Of a stretch of DNA of 64,000 nucleotides, positions 34,165 through 42,271 are shown piece after piece; the first letter of the stretch is position 1, and every line of letters starts with the position of its first letter. The position numbers and the translations under genes were made by a program. The notes under the pieces are model-generated. The model was not told the DNA's origin. It saw only the letters and a program-made list of their open reading frames with translations, and made no database searches. The stretch is taken from contig CAVPZC010000003.1 of assembly GCA_963710175.1 (NCBI GenBank), positions 62,001-126,000 on the forward strand, read 5' to 3'. This DNA is from Phormidesmis sp963710175 (GTDB taxonomy: Bacteria > Cyanobacteriota > Cyanobacteriia > Phormidesmidales > Phormidesmidaceae).

Positions 34165-35991
34165 ATGACGCTAACGCAGTATCGATTGGCCGAGCAGCTA
34201 GAGCAGGCTTTAGGCAATCCTAACCAGCCCGATAGTTTGATGTCTTTTCAGCACACCGCTGAGCTAGACGAAGCCGAGCAATTTCCCCATGACGAGATTG
34301 CCTGGCTCTACAAGTGGGGTCTACAGAACTACTACATCCCAACCGAATGTGGCGGAAAATTCACCTCTTTTGAAGAGTTTGTCGCTTTTGTACGGGTTCT
34401 GGCCCGTCGCGATCTGAACATATCTATTGCCTTTACGACTCTATTTTGGTCATTTTTGACCTGGATGGCAGGCAGCGAAACTCAAAAAGAAAAGCTATCT
34501 CGCCTGATGCGCGAAGACCAGGTAGCAATGTGCCTGTCCTACTCTGAACGAGGACATGGCAGCGACTTGGTCGGTGGTAGCGTGGTTGCCACAAAGGTAG
34601 AGAAAGGCTACGTACTCAACGGCGAAAAATGGCCGATTAATCGGGCAACCGTTTCTGGCATTACATTTGTCCTGGCGCGTACGGCGGCAGAGGGCGGCAA
34701 CCGAGGGCTCTCTCTCTTCATGGTTGATAAGAGCGAACTCAATCCCGGCCAGTACTACAGCCTGCCTAAAATCAAAACTCACGGTATCCGCGCTGCGGAT
34801 ATGAGCGGCATCGGCTTTAGCGACTGCTTCATCCCTGAGAGTACTCTCATCGGGAAAGAGGGGCAGGGCCTAGAGCTAGCGTTGAAAGGTTTCCAAATCA
34901 CTCGGGCGCTATGTGCCGCGTTCTCGCAGGGCGCAGCAGACACCACCCTGCGCACCACCCTAAATTTTGCGGTGAATCGGCGGCTCTATAGCAAAACCGT
35001 CATCGACATGCCCCACGCACGGCGCACGCTGACCCACGCTTTTACAGACATGCTGATCTGTGACTGCGTCAATATTGGCGCGGCCCGAGGATTTCACGTC
35101 GCGCCCGGGCAGTTCAGTGTGTGGTCAGCCGTCGATAAGTACTTTGTTCCGGTGACCCTGGAGCAGGTGATGAAAGACACTTCTGTGGTGCTAGGCTCGC
35201 GCTTTTACATGCGCGACGAACACGACTCAGGCGTATTTCAAAAGATGCTGCGAGACAGTGCCATCATCAGCATGTTTGACGGCAGCTCGGTTGTAAATTT
35301 ACACGCCCTGATCTTACAGCGACGGCAGCTAGCAAAAGCTCGTGTTCGCCGTAAGCCTGAAAAGCTTGAGGCTTTGAAAGCGCGTCTGGCTCAGAGCTTT
35401 TCACTTGATCAGCCAGTACCTGCCTTTGATGCGACAAAGCTGGAGCTGATCAGTCGAGGGGCCGACGATGTTATGCAGGGACTAGAGAGCACTCTGGCAC
35501 AGCTAGAAGCCCTTCATTCTAATGCCAGCGGCTCCACACTAGATCAGGCCGTACTTTCCCAGGTGCTGGAATTTGGTCAGATTATTCTCGAAGAACTCAA
35601 TGCCCAAGACGAGCTGATTACCCAATCGGCTTTCGAGCATGGGCACGAGCAGTCATTTGAGAGCTTTGATTTGGCCAAGCAATATTGCCGTCTGCACGCG
35701 GCGATCGCCTGCATTCTCATGTGGATGTACAACCGCCAGCACAATCGTGAGGCCCTCGGTGAATTTTTCGTCAAGGGTGAGTGGCTAGTGCTGAGCCTAC
35801 ACCGCCTGCTCTCGCACTTTCGGATGTCTTTAGAGCATCCGCCGGAGGCGTATTACGAAAACGTAGCCCAAGAGCTCTTGCGGCTACACCAAGAGGACAA
35901 AATGTTCTCGATTGTTCCTTTTCAACTCGCTAAACCATCCATAAAGGAGGACATTCCCCATGCAACAGCTCCAGAACTCCAGCTCCGCTGA
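34165..35991 (+). CDS. acyl-CoA/acyl-ACP dehydrogenase-like flavoprotein
   Basis: This is a 608-residue member of the acyl-CoA dehydrogenase family with the usual mid-domain (MCLSYSERGHGSDLVGGSV, GEKWPINRATVSGITFVLAR) and a long C-terminal helical extension. The conserved catalytic-Glu position of the family (YEGT) reads MFDGSS, so an Asp (about residue 372) occupies the catalytic base site. Between a ligase and a carrier protein, it may introduce an alpha,beta double bond on acyl-ACP. Electrons would leave via FAD to an unknown acceptor. It overlaps the ACP gene by 32 bp. Confidence 0.85.
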   Translation: MTLTQYRLAEQLEQALGNPNQPDSLMSFQHTAELDEAEQFPHDEIAWLYKWGLQNYYIPTECGGKFTSFEEFVAFVRVLARRDLNISIAFTTLFWSFLTWMAGSETQKEKLSRLMREDQVAMCLSYSERGHGSDLVGGSVVATKVEKGYVLNGEKWPINRATVSGITFVLARTAAEGGNRGLSLFMVDKSELNPGQYYSLPKIKTHGIRAADMSGIGFSDCFIPESTLIGKEGQGLELALKGFQITRALCAAFSQGAADTTLRTTLNFAVNRRLYSKTVIDMPHARRTLTHAFTDMLICDCVNIGAARGFHVAPGQFSVWSAVDKYFVPVTLEQVMKDTSVVLGSRFYMRDEHDSGVFQKMLRDSAIISMFDGSSVVNLHALILQRRQLAKARVRRKPEKLEALKARLAQSFSLDQPVPAFDATKLELISRGADDVMQGLESTLAQLEALHSNASGSTLDQAVLSQVLEFGQIILEELNAQDELITQSAFEHGHEQSFESFDLAKQYCRLHAAIACILMWMYNRQHNREALGEFFVKGEWLVLSLHRLLSHFRMSLEHPPEAYYENVAQELLRLHQEDKMFSIVPFQLAKPSIKEDIPHATAPELQLR

Positions 35992-36256
35992 AGCAACTTC
36001 TTCAGTCACAGCTATTCAGTCGTGGTTGGTTGAGCAGCTCGCTGACGTGCTCTCTATCGACCCTAGCACCATTGATGTCAAGCAGCCCCTAACCCGTTAC
36101 GGCCTAGATTCTATTGACGCCGTTACGCTGGTAGGCGATCTCGAAGACTGGCTCGATCTTGAACTGCCTTCTACGCTGCTGTGGGACTATCCCAGCATCG
36201 AAAAAGCCTCAGCCTACATGGTAGAAGAGTTCGACGTGACGCTTCAGCCAGCTTAG
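35960..36256 (+). CDS. acyl carrier protein
   Basis: This is a 98-residue stand-alone carrier protein. The phosphopantetheine site is YGLDSIDAV with Ser51, followed by a four-helix-bundle sequence (LVGDLEDWLDLELPSTLLWDYPSIEKASAYM). The ATG at 35960 lies inside the end of the upstream gene and has a strong AAGGAGGA site 9 bp before it. It resembles the carrier domains of polyketide and lipopeptide loading modules more than the fatty-acid-synthase AcpP. It is the likely acceptor of the FAAL acyl-adenylate. Confidence 0.92.
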   Translation: MQQLQNSSSAEATSSVTAIQSWLVEQLADVLSIDPSTIDVKQPLTRYGLDSIDAVTLVGDLEDWLDLELPSTLLWDYPSIEKASAYMVEEFDVTLQPA

Positions 36257-36400
36257 TCAAGGGCGACGAGCAGACGCGCTATTCATCAAGGCGTTTGTAA
36301 TACTGTTCTGGAGGCTTTCTACCGGTTCAGTAGGGAGCCTCAGTTGTGAGTAGATCAGGTCATCTGTAGGGGCTTTGTCCATAGCGATAGAGCAAAGAAA

Positions 36401-37867
36401 TTGAACTTTTCTGAATTTTCGTTTTGGTGGGTGCTGTTGCTGACGAGCGTGCCATTTTTCACGGTGCGCTACTTTGGCAAAGCATTTGATTGGTGGCACA
36501 ACCGCTTTGACACTATCGGATTGGCAGCCCTTTCGCTGCTGCTATTTCTCAATGCCAGCCGCACCAGTTTTGCAGTGTTTCTGTTTGAAATTCTGTTTAA
36601 CTATTTTATGGTGAGCTTGATGCTGCGCCGGGAGGGTAAGCAAGCCCGGCTGATTGCGGCTACTGTCATCATCTTTGACGTGGTGGTGCTGGCCTACTTT
36701 AAATACCTCACCTTTTTTATAGAAGATTTCATTGGGCTAGCGACGCCCATACCCGCTAACTGGCAAGCAGGGTTTCCGCTGCCAATTTTTGAAACTATTC
36801 CACCGGGGGTGTCATTTTACACTTTCCAGATGGTGGCTTTTGTAGTCGATTCTTATACTGCACGCCGCAAAAAGCCGATCAAGCTGCTGGACTACATCAA
36901 CTTTGTTTCGTTTTTCCCGCAGATTGTAGCGGGGCCGATTGAGCGGCGGAGTAAGCTTCTGCCCCAGATTCAAGACTTCAAGTTTCAGTTCAGCGCCGAT
37001 AACTTTGACATGGGGATGCGGTGGCTATCGCTGGGCACGTTCATGAAGTTTGTGCTAGCAGACAACATCGCCCCCTACATAACTGATGGCATGTCAGAGA
37101 CTGCCAACCCCTGGCTGGTATGGTTCTATGCCTTTTTATTTACTCTGCGCATCTACTTTGACTTTGGGGGCTATAGCTTTATGGCGGTTGGGATTGCCCG
37201 CATTGTTGGCGTCAAGCTGACAATCAACTTCCTGGCGCCCTATACGTCTCAGAGCATCAACGAATTCTGGCGGCGCTGGCATGTGACGCTGAGTACCTGG
37301 TTCCGCGACTATGTATTTATCCCGCTGATGGGAAAACGCAAAAAGTGGGCGGCTTTTTTCCTATTCATCACATTTACGCTGTCGGGTTTTTGGCATGGCG
37401 CAGCCTGGAATTTCATGATTTGGGGGGCTTACCACGGTGCGCTGCTGCTGTTGTTGCGCTGCGCCGGGCGACCATTTGCGCGGATGACCAATAAGTTTGT
37501 CAGGCGTCCTCAGGTAGTGTCCTGGGCGCTAACTTTTGGAGCCGTTATCTTGGGCTGTCTCTTTTTCATGGAGACTAACATTGAGCGGCTGATGGCTAAG
37601 CTTCTGACCATTGTCACACCTTGGACCTACTCACCCGCCAATCTGATTCAGGCAGTCAATACCTTCAATTCGCCCGAGGGCTTAGTGTTAGGCGTGGCAT
37701 TGGCGCTGGCGATCGCGTTCCTGGCACTTGAGCATGTTGCCGTGTGGCAAGAGCGTGCCTCCGAATACGAACTGCTGACTTCGCGCTGGATGTCTAGGGT
37801 GCTGCTGGGCTTGACGATTCTCCTAGCCGCTAATATTCCGGCTGACTTTATCTACTTTGAATTTTAG
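36401..37867 (+). CDS. MBOAT-family membrane O-acyltransferase (AlgI/DltB-like)
   Basis: This is a 488-residue polytopic enzyme of the membrane-bound O-acyltransferase family. Conserved segments are PQIVAGPIERRSKLLPQ, FGGYSFMAVGIARI, INEFWRRWHVTLSTWFRDYVFIPLMGK and the active-site GFWHGAAWNFMIWGAYHG with His332. In DltB and AlgI such proteins carry an acyl group across the membrane. Translation starts at TTG (36401), as no ATG fits the conserved NFSEFSFWW start. It is 144 bp after the ACP and precedes the SGNH-like gene. Confidence 0.93.
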   Translation: MNFSEFSFWWVLLLTSVPFFTVRYFGKAFDWWHNRFDTIGLAALSLLLFLNASRTSFAVFLFEILFNYFMVSLMLRREGKQARLIAATVIIFDVVVLAYFKYLTFFIEDFIGLATPIPANWQAGFPLPIFETIPPGVSFYTFQMVAFVVDSYTARRKKPIKLLDYINFVSFFPQIVAGPIERRSKLLPQIQDFKFQFSADNFDMGMRWLSLGTFMKFVLADNIAPYITDGMSETANPWLVWFYAFLFTLRIYFDFGGYSFMAVGIARIVGVKLTINFLAPYTSQSINEFWRRWHVTLSTWFRDYVFIPLMGKRKKWAAFFLFITFTLSGFWHGAAWNFMIWGAYHGALLLLLRCAGRPFARMTNKFVRRPQVVSWALTFGAVILGCLFFMETNIERLMAKLLTIVTPWTYSPANLIQAVNTFNSPEGLVLGVALALAIAFLALEHVAVWQERASEYELLTSRWMSRVLLGLTILLAANIPADFIYFEF

Positions 37868-37941
37868 AAACGTTTCTGCGCTCTCTTGGAAATAGCAGAG
37901 GTCAGTCACGTGAGCTGTTTAGATAGGATCTTTTGAACAAA

Positions 37942-38892
37942 ATGACTGTGTCCGCAAAGCCTCCAAAATTTTTAAGCTGGTTAGCAGTCGCAGGGTTAGC
38001 CTGGGGAGCCGGGTTTGTCTACAACGTATATTTAGGCGGTGAAGCTCATTGGCTGAAGGGACTGTACCGGAATAAAGTGGCGATCGCCGCTGAGACCGCT
38101 GACCCCAAGCTAATTATTACCGGCGGCTCTGGTGCACATTACACCGTAGATTCTGCCTTGCTCTCCCAAGAACTGGAAATGCCTGTGGTCAATTTGGGGC
38201 TAGATGGCCCTTTAGGTCTGGACGTGATTTTGGCCAGCGTTTTAGAAACCGTGCAGCCCGGCGATGTGGTGCTGCTCATCCCTGAGTACCTGATTTTGGA
38301 AGGAGATGGCTTTGGGCCAAAATCCGGCCTGTTCGGGATGGCGATTGGCAAGCCGGGGATTGGCGGTGTTCCTGCTAAGCAGCTAGCGCTGGATACGCTG
38401 CAGCTAGGCATTCCCTCGCTGCGATGGACAGTTAAGTCGGTCACTGACCTGGCTGAGGAAGGGCGCTTCACTGGCTATTACGATGGCCCGCTGACAGCGC
38501 AGGGTGATCCGACTGAGACCAAGCAGCGCGAAGGAGACTGGTGGCCGCTGAAAATAAAAAGCGCTGCCTCCTCCCATGCTGTTGAGCGCATTGCCCAGTT
38601 TAAAGCGGAAGTAGAAGCTAGAGGCGGCCAGCTGATCCTGTCGGTTCCCTGGGTCTATGGCGATGTTAATAGCGAGCAAACCGTAGAGAGCGTTAGGAAA
38701 ACAGCACAAGAGCTAGGCAAGATTGCGCCCACACTAATAGATGAAGAAACCTTGAACATTCAAGCTGAGCCAACGCTGTTTGCCGATACTCACTATCATT
38801 TAAAACCAGAAGGCAGAGAAGTGCGATCGCAGCAACTGGCTCAACAGCTCAAGCCCCTTTTGCCAAGGTTCAATGATCTATCAGCAGACTAA
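37942..38892 (+). CDS. SGNH-like (DltD/AlgJ-type) secreted or membrane-anchored protein
   Basis: One hydrophobic anchor (FLSWLAVAGLAWGAGFVYNVY) precedes an extracytoplasmic domain of about 280 residues. Its pattern resembles an SGNH hydrolase: a nucleophile-type Ser63 in IITGGSGAH and, near the end, Asp282 and His284 in FADTHYHLKPEG. The DTH segment is also seen in AlgJ/AlgX-type acetyltransferases, and the serine-first order is that of DltD. Overall similarity is weak, so function rests mainly on its place after the MBOAT gene. An upstream TTG at 37933 is less likely. Confidence 0.72.
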   Translation: MTVSAKPPKFLSWLAVAGLAWGAGFVYNVYLGGEAHWLKGLYRNKVAIAAETADPKLIITGGSGAHYTVDSALLSQELEMPVVNLGLDGPLGLDVILASVLETVQPGDVVLLIPEYLILEGDGFGPKSGLFGMAIGKPGIGGVPAKQLALDTLQLGIPSLRWTVKSVTDLAEEGRFTGYYDGPLTAQGDPTETKQREGDWWPLKIKSAASSHAVERIAQFKAEVEARGGQLILSVPWVYGDVNSEQTVESVRKTAQELGKIAPTLIDEETLNIQAEPTLFADTHYHLKPEGREVRSQQLAQQLKPLLPRFNDLSAD

Positions 38893-38905
38893 AGGACACT
38901 CCGCT

Positions 38906-40153
38906 ATGGCTAGTAGGCAGACTGGCCCGCGAATCTGTATTGTGGGCGGCGGCTTCGGTGGCCTCTACACAGCGCTGTACTTACAAAAGTATCGTCATTT
39001 GCGCAACAGCCAGATTACGTTGATTGAACCTAAAGGCCGGTTCTTGTTTACGCCCATGATGTACGAGCTGATTACGGACGAACTCAAAGAGTGGGAGATA
39101 GCGCCGACCTATAGCAGCCTGCTTGCAGGGTCTAACGTCAACTGGCAGCAGACCCGCGCAGACGCTGTAGATTTGCAGCGTCAGACGGTGACTGTTACAG
39201 GCGGTGAAAGCATTGCCTACGATTATTTGGTGCTGGCAACCGGCGCTGAGAGCCGACCGGTTAATATTCCTGGTGTCGATCAGCACACGCTGACTTTTCG
39301 TTCTCTGGATGATGCCTTGAGTTTGAAGGCGCGACTCTCTCAGCTCTTGCAGGTTCAGTCGATGCAGCCTCAAGCCAATGCCGCGCCCGTCTATGTCACT
39401 GTGATCGGGGGTGGGCCCAGCGGTGTAGAGCTGGCAGGTAAGGTCTCTGACTATTTGGGTGCCCGAGGTCAGATCACTTTAGTAGATCGAGGATCCACCA
39501 TCCTTAAACCTTTTGAGAATGGTCTTAGACGGCTGGCACAGCAGGCGTTAGCCAGGCGCCGAATTCGCGTGCTAACTGAGACCTCAGTAGCAGCAGTGAG
39601 TGCCGATACAGTGACCATTGAGGTAAGCGGTGAACAGCAGGTGCTGCCAAGTCACTTAACGCTGTGGGCAGTAGGAACCCAGCCCAATCCCTGGCTAGGT
39701 GAGCAGCCTGTCGATCACAACAAACAGGGCCAGCGGCTGACTCGGCGATCGCTCCAGCTAATAGACCATGACAACGTTTTCGTGCTGGGTGACAGCGCTG
39801 ATGTCCGAGGCTCTAAGCAAAACGCTGCTCCCGATACAGCTCAAGCGGCTTATCAAGCGGCTAGTCGAGTGGCGGCAAATCTGGCGGCCATGACTCAGGG
39901 AAAATCGCCAAAGCCTTTTAACTATTTGCATCTGGGTGACATGGTCACTTTGGGCGTAGGAGATGCCGGGCTGTGGAGCTTTGGGATCACGCTGGGCGGT
40001 CGCATAGCCGCGCTCTGTCGGCGTGGGGTGTATATCTTTCGGATGCCGACTCGGCGTCATCAGACCAAAGTAGCCCGCCGTGCCCTGGGTGAATTGGGGC
40101 GGGCTATCTTCTTGCCGTGGCGAAAGCGACGGCACCCCAGCTACGAAAACTAG
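38906..40153 (+). CDS. type II NAD(P)H dehydrogenase-like oxidoreductase (NdbB-like)
   Basis: This is a FAD- and NAD(P)H-binding protein of about 415 residues. It shows two Rossmann loops, CIVGGGFGGLYTALYL near residue 10 and VTVIGGGPSGVELAG near residue 161, and the FAD-closing VFVLGDSADV. The C-terminal GDMVTLGVGDAGLWSFGITLGGRIAAL and RRGVYIFRMPTRRHQTKV resemble NdbB, a cyanobacterial demethylphylloquinone reductase and NDH-2 relative. It would pass electrons to a quinone at the membrane surface. The start at 38906 has an AAAGGAC site; 38873 is an alternative that overlaps the preceding gene. Confidence 0.87.
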   Translation: MASRQTGPRICIVGGGFGGLYTALYLQKYRHLRNSQITLIEPKGRFLFTPMMYELITDELKEWEIAPTYSSLLAGSNVNWQQTRADAVDLQRQTVTVTGGESIAYDYLVLATGAESRPVNIPGVDQHTLTFRSLDDALSLKARLSQLLQVQSMQPQANAAPVYVTVIGGGPSGVELAGKVSDYLGARGQITLVDRGSTILKPFENGLRRLAQQALARRRIRVLTETSVAAVSADTVTIEVSGEQQVLPSHLTLWAVGTQPNPWLGEQPVDHNKQGQRLTRRSLQLIDHDNVFVLGDSADVRGSKQNAAPDTAQAAYQAASRVAANLAAMTQGKSPKPFNYLHLGDMVTLGVGDAGLWSFGITLGGRIAALCRRGVYIFRMPTRRHQTKVARRALGELGRAIFLPWRKRRHPSYEN

Positions 40154-40206
40154 GCCTGATATCGAATAACTCTAAATTCTAAAGATCTAAATTCTAAAAA
40201 GCAGCT

Positions 40207-42093
40207 ATGACTTCTGTTCAGCCTGGAAGAAAAGGCCGTTGGTGGGCTACATTACGCAATCTCTACAGTTTAGACGTGCGATCGCTAGCTCTATTGAGAA
40301 TTGGCCTGGCAATAACGCTACTGGCTGATCTGGCGACGCGCTTTGGCGACTTGACTGCTCACTATAGCGACCTGGGCGTACTGCCGCGAGCGGTGCTGAC
40401 AGAGGGTATCTTGAAACCTGGCTATTGGTCACTTCATCTGCTGAGCGGGCAGCCGGTCTTCCAGGGATTGCTCTTTTTATTAGCGACGGCTAGTGCGGTA
40501 GCGATGCTGTTTGGCTATCGCAGTCGGTTAGCTACCATTGCCTCCTGGGTGCTGCTGATTTCTATACATAATCGCAACCCGCTGCTGATCTTTGCGGCAG
40601 ATGATGTGTTGCGAGCGGTGATGTTTTGGGCTATGTTTCTGCCTTTAGGGGCAGCTTACTCGGTTGACCGAGCCCTAAATACAGCTACCCGGCCAGTACC
40701 GGTGCGAATTTTCTCAGGTGCGACTTTGGCCCTGATGGCTCAGCAATGCTTTATCTATATTTTCTCAGCTGTCTTCAAGACAACTAACTCCGCTTGGTGG
40801 CCAGATGGCACGGCAGTTTACTATTCGCTTAGCTACGATCAGTACGCCACGCCGCTGGGTCATTTCCTGCTCAATTTGGGGCCGCTGCTGACCGTCTTCA
40901 CATTTGTGACGCTGGTGTTGGAGTGGGTAGGGCCGCTGTTGATTTGGTCCCCGATCCGTCATGACTTTTGCCGAATGGCCGCAGTAGTCCTCTTTGTCGG
41001 CCTTCATGCGGGCTTTGGCCTGACGCTAAATCTGGGTATCTTTCCTTTCTTGAGTATCGTTACCTGGCTAGCTTTCATCCCGACCTCGGTATGGGAGGCT
41101 TTGAGCAAGCGTGTCTACGGGCCACCACGCTCGGGGCTGAAGATTTTTTACGATGCTGACTGTGGCTTTTGCAAGAAAGTGGTGCATCTGATCCGAATGC
41201 TGCTAGTGCTGCCGCACACCCCCCTAGCAACGGCTCAGAGCATTCCAGAGATCAATCAGGCAATGGAGCTGCAAAACTCCTGGGTGATCGTTGATTGGAA
41301 AGGCCGGCACCACTACAAGTTTGAGGGGATTGCCTATGTCGTTAGCCTGTCGCCAGTATTCCGCTTTTTTGCCCCGGTGCTGCGCTGGCGGCCAATAATG
41401 GCTGTGGGTACCCGTTTCTACGAGTGGATCGCGACGAATCGGCGAGTGGCCGGGCGCTTCACTCGACCGTTTAAATTTAAGCCACTGCATGTTAAAAATC
41501 CTGGCTGGCTAAGTGCGATCGCCCTGCTGCTGCTAACGCTGACCTTTGTGTGGAATCTCCGCAGTATTGTCACCCACCGGGCTTTTGCCGACAGCTCACA
41601 GCCAGCCGTCAGCATCGTCCGTCGGGTGACCAACAGCCGCACGGCCCAGCAAATAGACTGGCTGAGCCGCGTAACCCGACTGGATCAGTCGTGGAGCATC
41701 TTTGCGCCAGGCCCCCCTCAGGACGATGGCTGGCATGTGGTGGCTGGCACACCGCTGATGTCAGCTTCAAATCAGCCAGGCGTGCCGATCGCCGATACTG
41801 AAATCAATGTGCTGCGGCCCGAGCGACAGATTACCTTCGAGAAGCCAACTCTGCGCGATCGCACTCGCTTCTACAAAAATATGCAGTGGCGCACCTTCTA
41901 CATCAATCTCAATCGTCAGATTGGCCAAAAGGTTTTCCCTAGCTACGGAAAATACCTCTGCCAGCAGAGCGCCCGTCATCGACACCCGCTCAAAGCCTTT
42001 CAGGTTTACTTTATGGATGAGCGCACCGTTGCGCCAGGGGAATCTCAGGCTGTAGAGCAAAAACTGATTTGGGAGCAATCCTGCCAGGAATAA
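40207..42093 (+). CDS. HTTM-domain membrane protein fused to a DCC-type thiol-redox domain
   Basis: This 628-residue protein begins with about eight to ten membrane helices of the HTTM type, related to vitamin K-dependent gamma-carboxylase (DVRSLALLRIGLAITLLADL through LTLNLGIFPFLS). A DUF393/DCC thiol-redox domain follows, with FYDADCGFCKKV and the CxxC pair Cys319/Cys322. One further helix (WLSAIALLLLTLTFVWNL, ~437) leads to a large C-terminal extracytoplasmic domain. It lies 53 bp after the NDH-2 gene, so quinone-coupled thiol chemistry is a plausible link, but the substrate is unknown. Confidence 0.83.
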   Translation: MTSVQPGRKGRWWATLRNLYSLDVRSLALLRIGLAITLLADLATRFGDLTAHYSDLGVLPRAVLTEGILKPGYWSLHLLSGQPVFQGLLFLLATASAVAMLFGYRSRLATIASWVLLISIHNRNPLLIFAADDVLRAVMFWAMFLPLGAAYSVDRALNTATRPVPVRIFSGATLALMAQQCFIYIFSAVFKTTNSAWWPDGTAVYYSLSYDQYATPLGHFLLNLGPLLTVFTFVTLVLEWVGPLLIWSPIRHDFCRMAAVVLFVGLHAGFGLTLNLGIFPFLSIVTWLAFIPTSVWEALSKRVYGPPRSGLKIFYDADCGFCKKVVHLIRMLLVLPHTPLATAQSIPEINQAMELQNSWVIVDWKGRHHYKFEGIAYVVSLSPVFRFFAPVLRWRPIMAVGTRFYEWIATNRRVAGRFTRPFKFKPLHVKNPGWLSAIALLLLTLTFVWNLRSIVTHRAFADSSQPAVSIVRRVTNSRTAQQIDWLSRVTRLDQSWSIFAPGPPQDDGWHVVAGTPLMSASNQPGVPIADTEINVLRPERQITFEKPTLRDRTRFYKNMQWRTFYINLNRQIGQKVFPSYGKYLCQQSARHRHPLKAFQVYFMDERTVAPGESQAVEQKLIWEQSCQE

Positions 42094-42271
42094 CTGACAG
42101 AGTAGCTTTAGAAAATGGCTGACCAGACAGCTGCAATTCGCGAAAGGCCGCAGAATAGATAGGGGCTATTATTTATTTTGAGCATTATTGCGCCGAGCGC
42201 TCCAAGATAGGTAATTGTCCCCGTAATATAGAGTGACTCATTTACCGTTGGTTTGCGGCTTTGATTAAGCA

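Noticed and set aside
32295..36256. Loading part of a lipopeptide or polyketide cluster
   Set aside because: FAAL and ACP occur in such clusters, but no NRPS or PKS gene is in the window, and MBOAT and SGNH genes follow instead. It is not excluded, only less supported.
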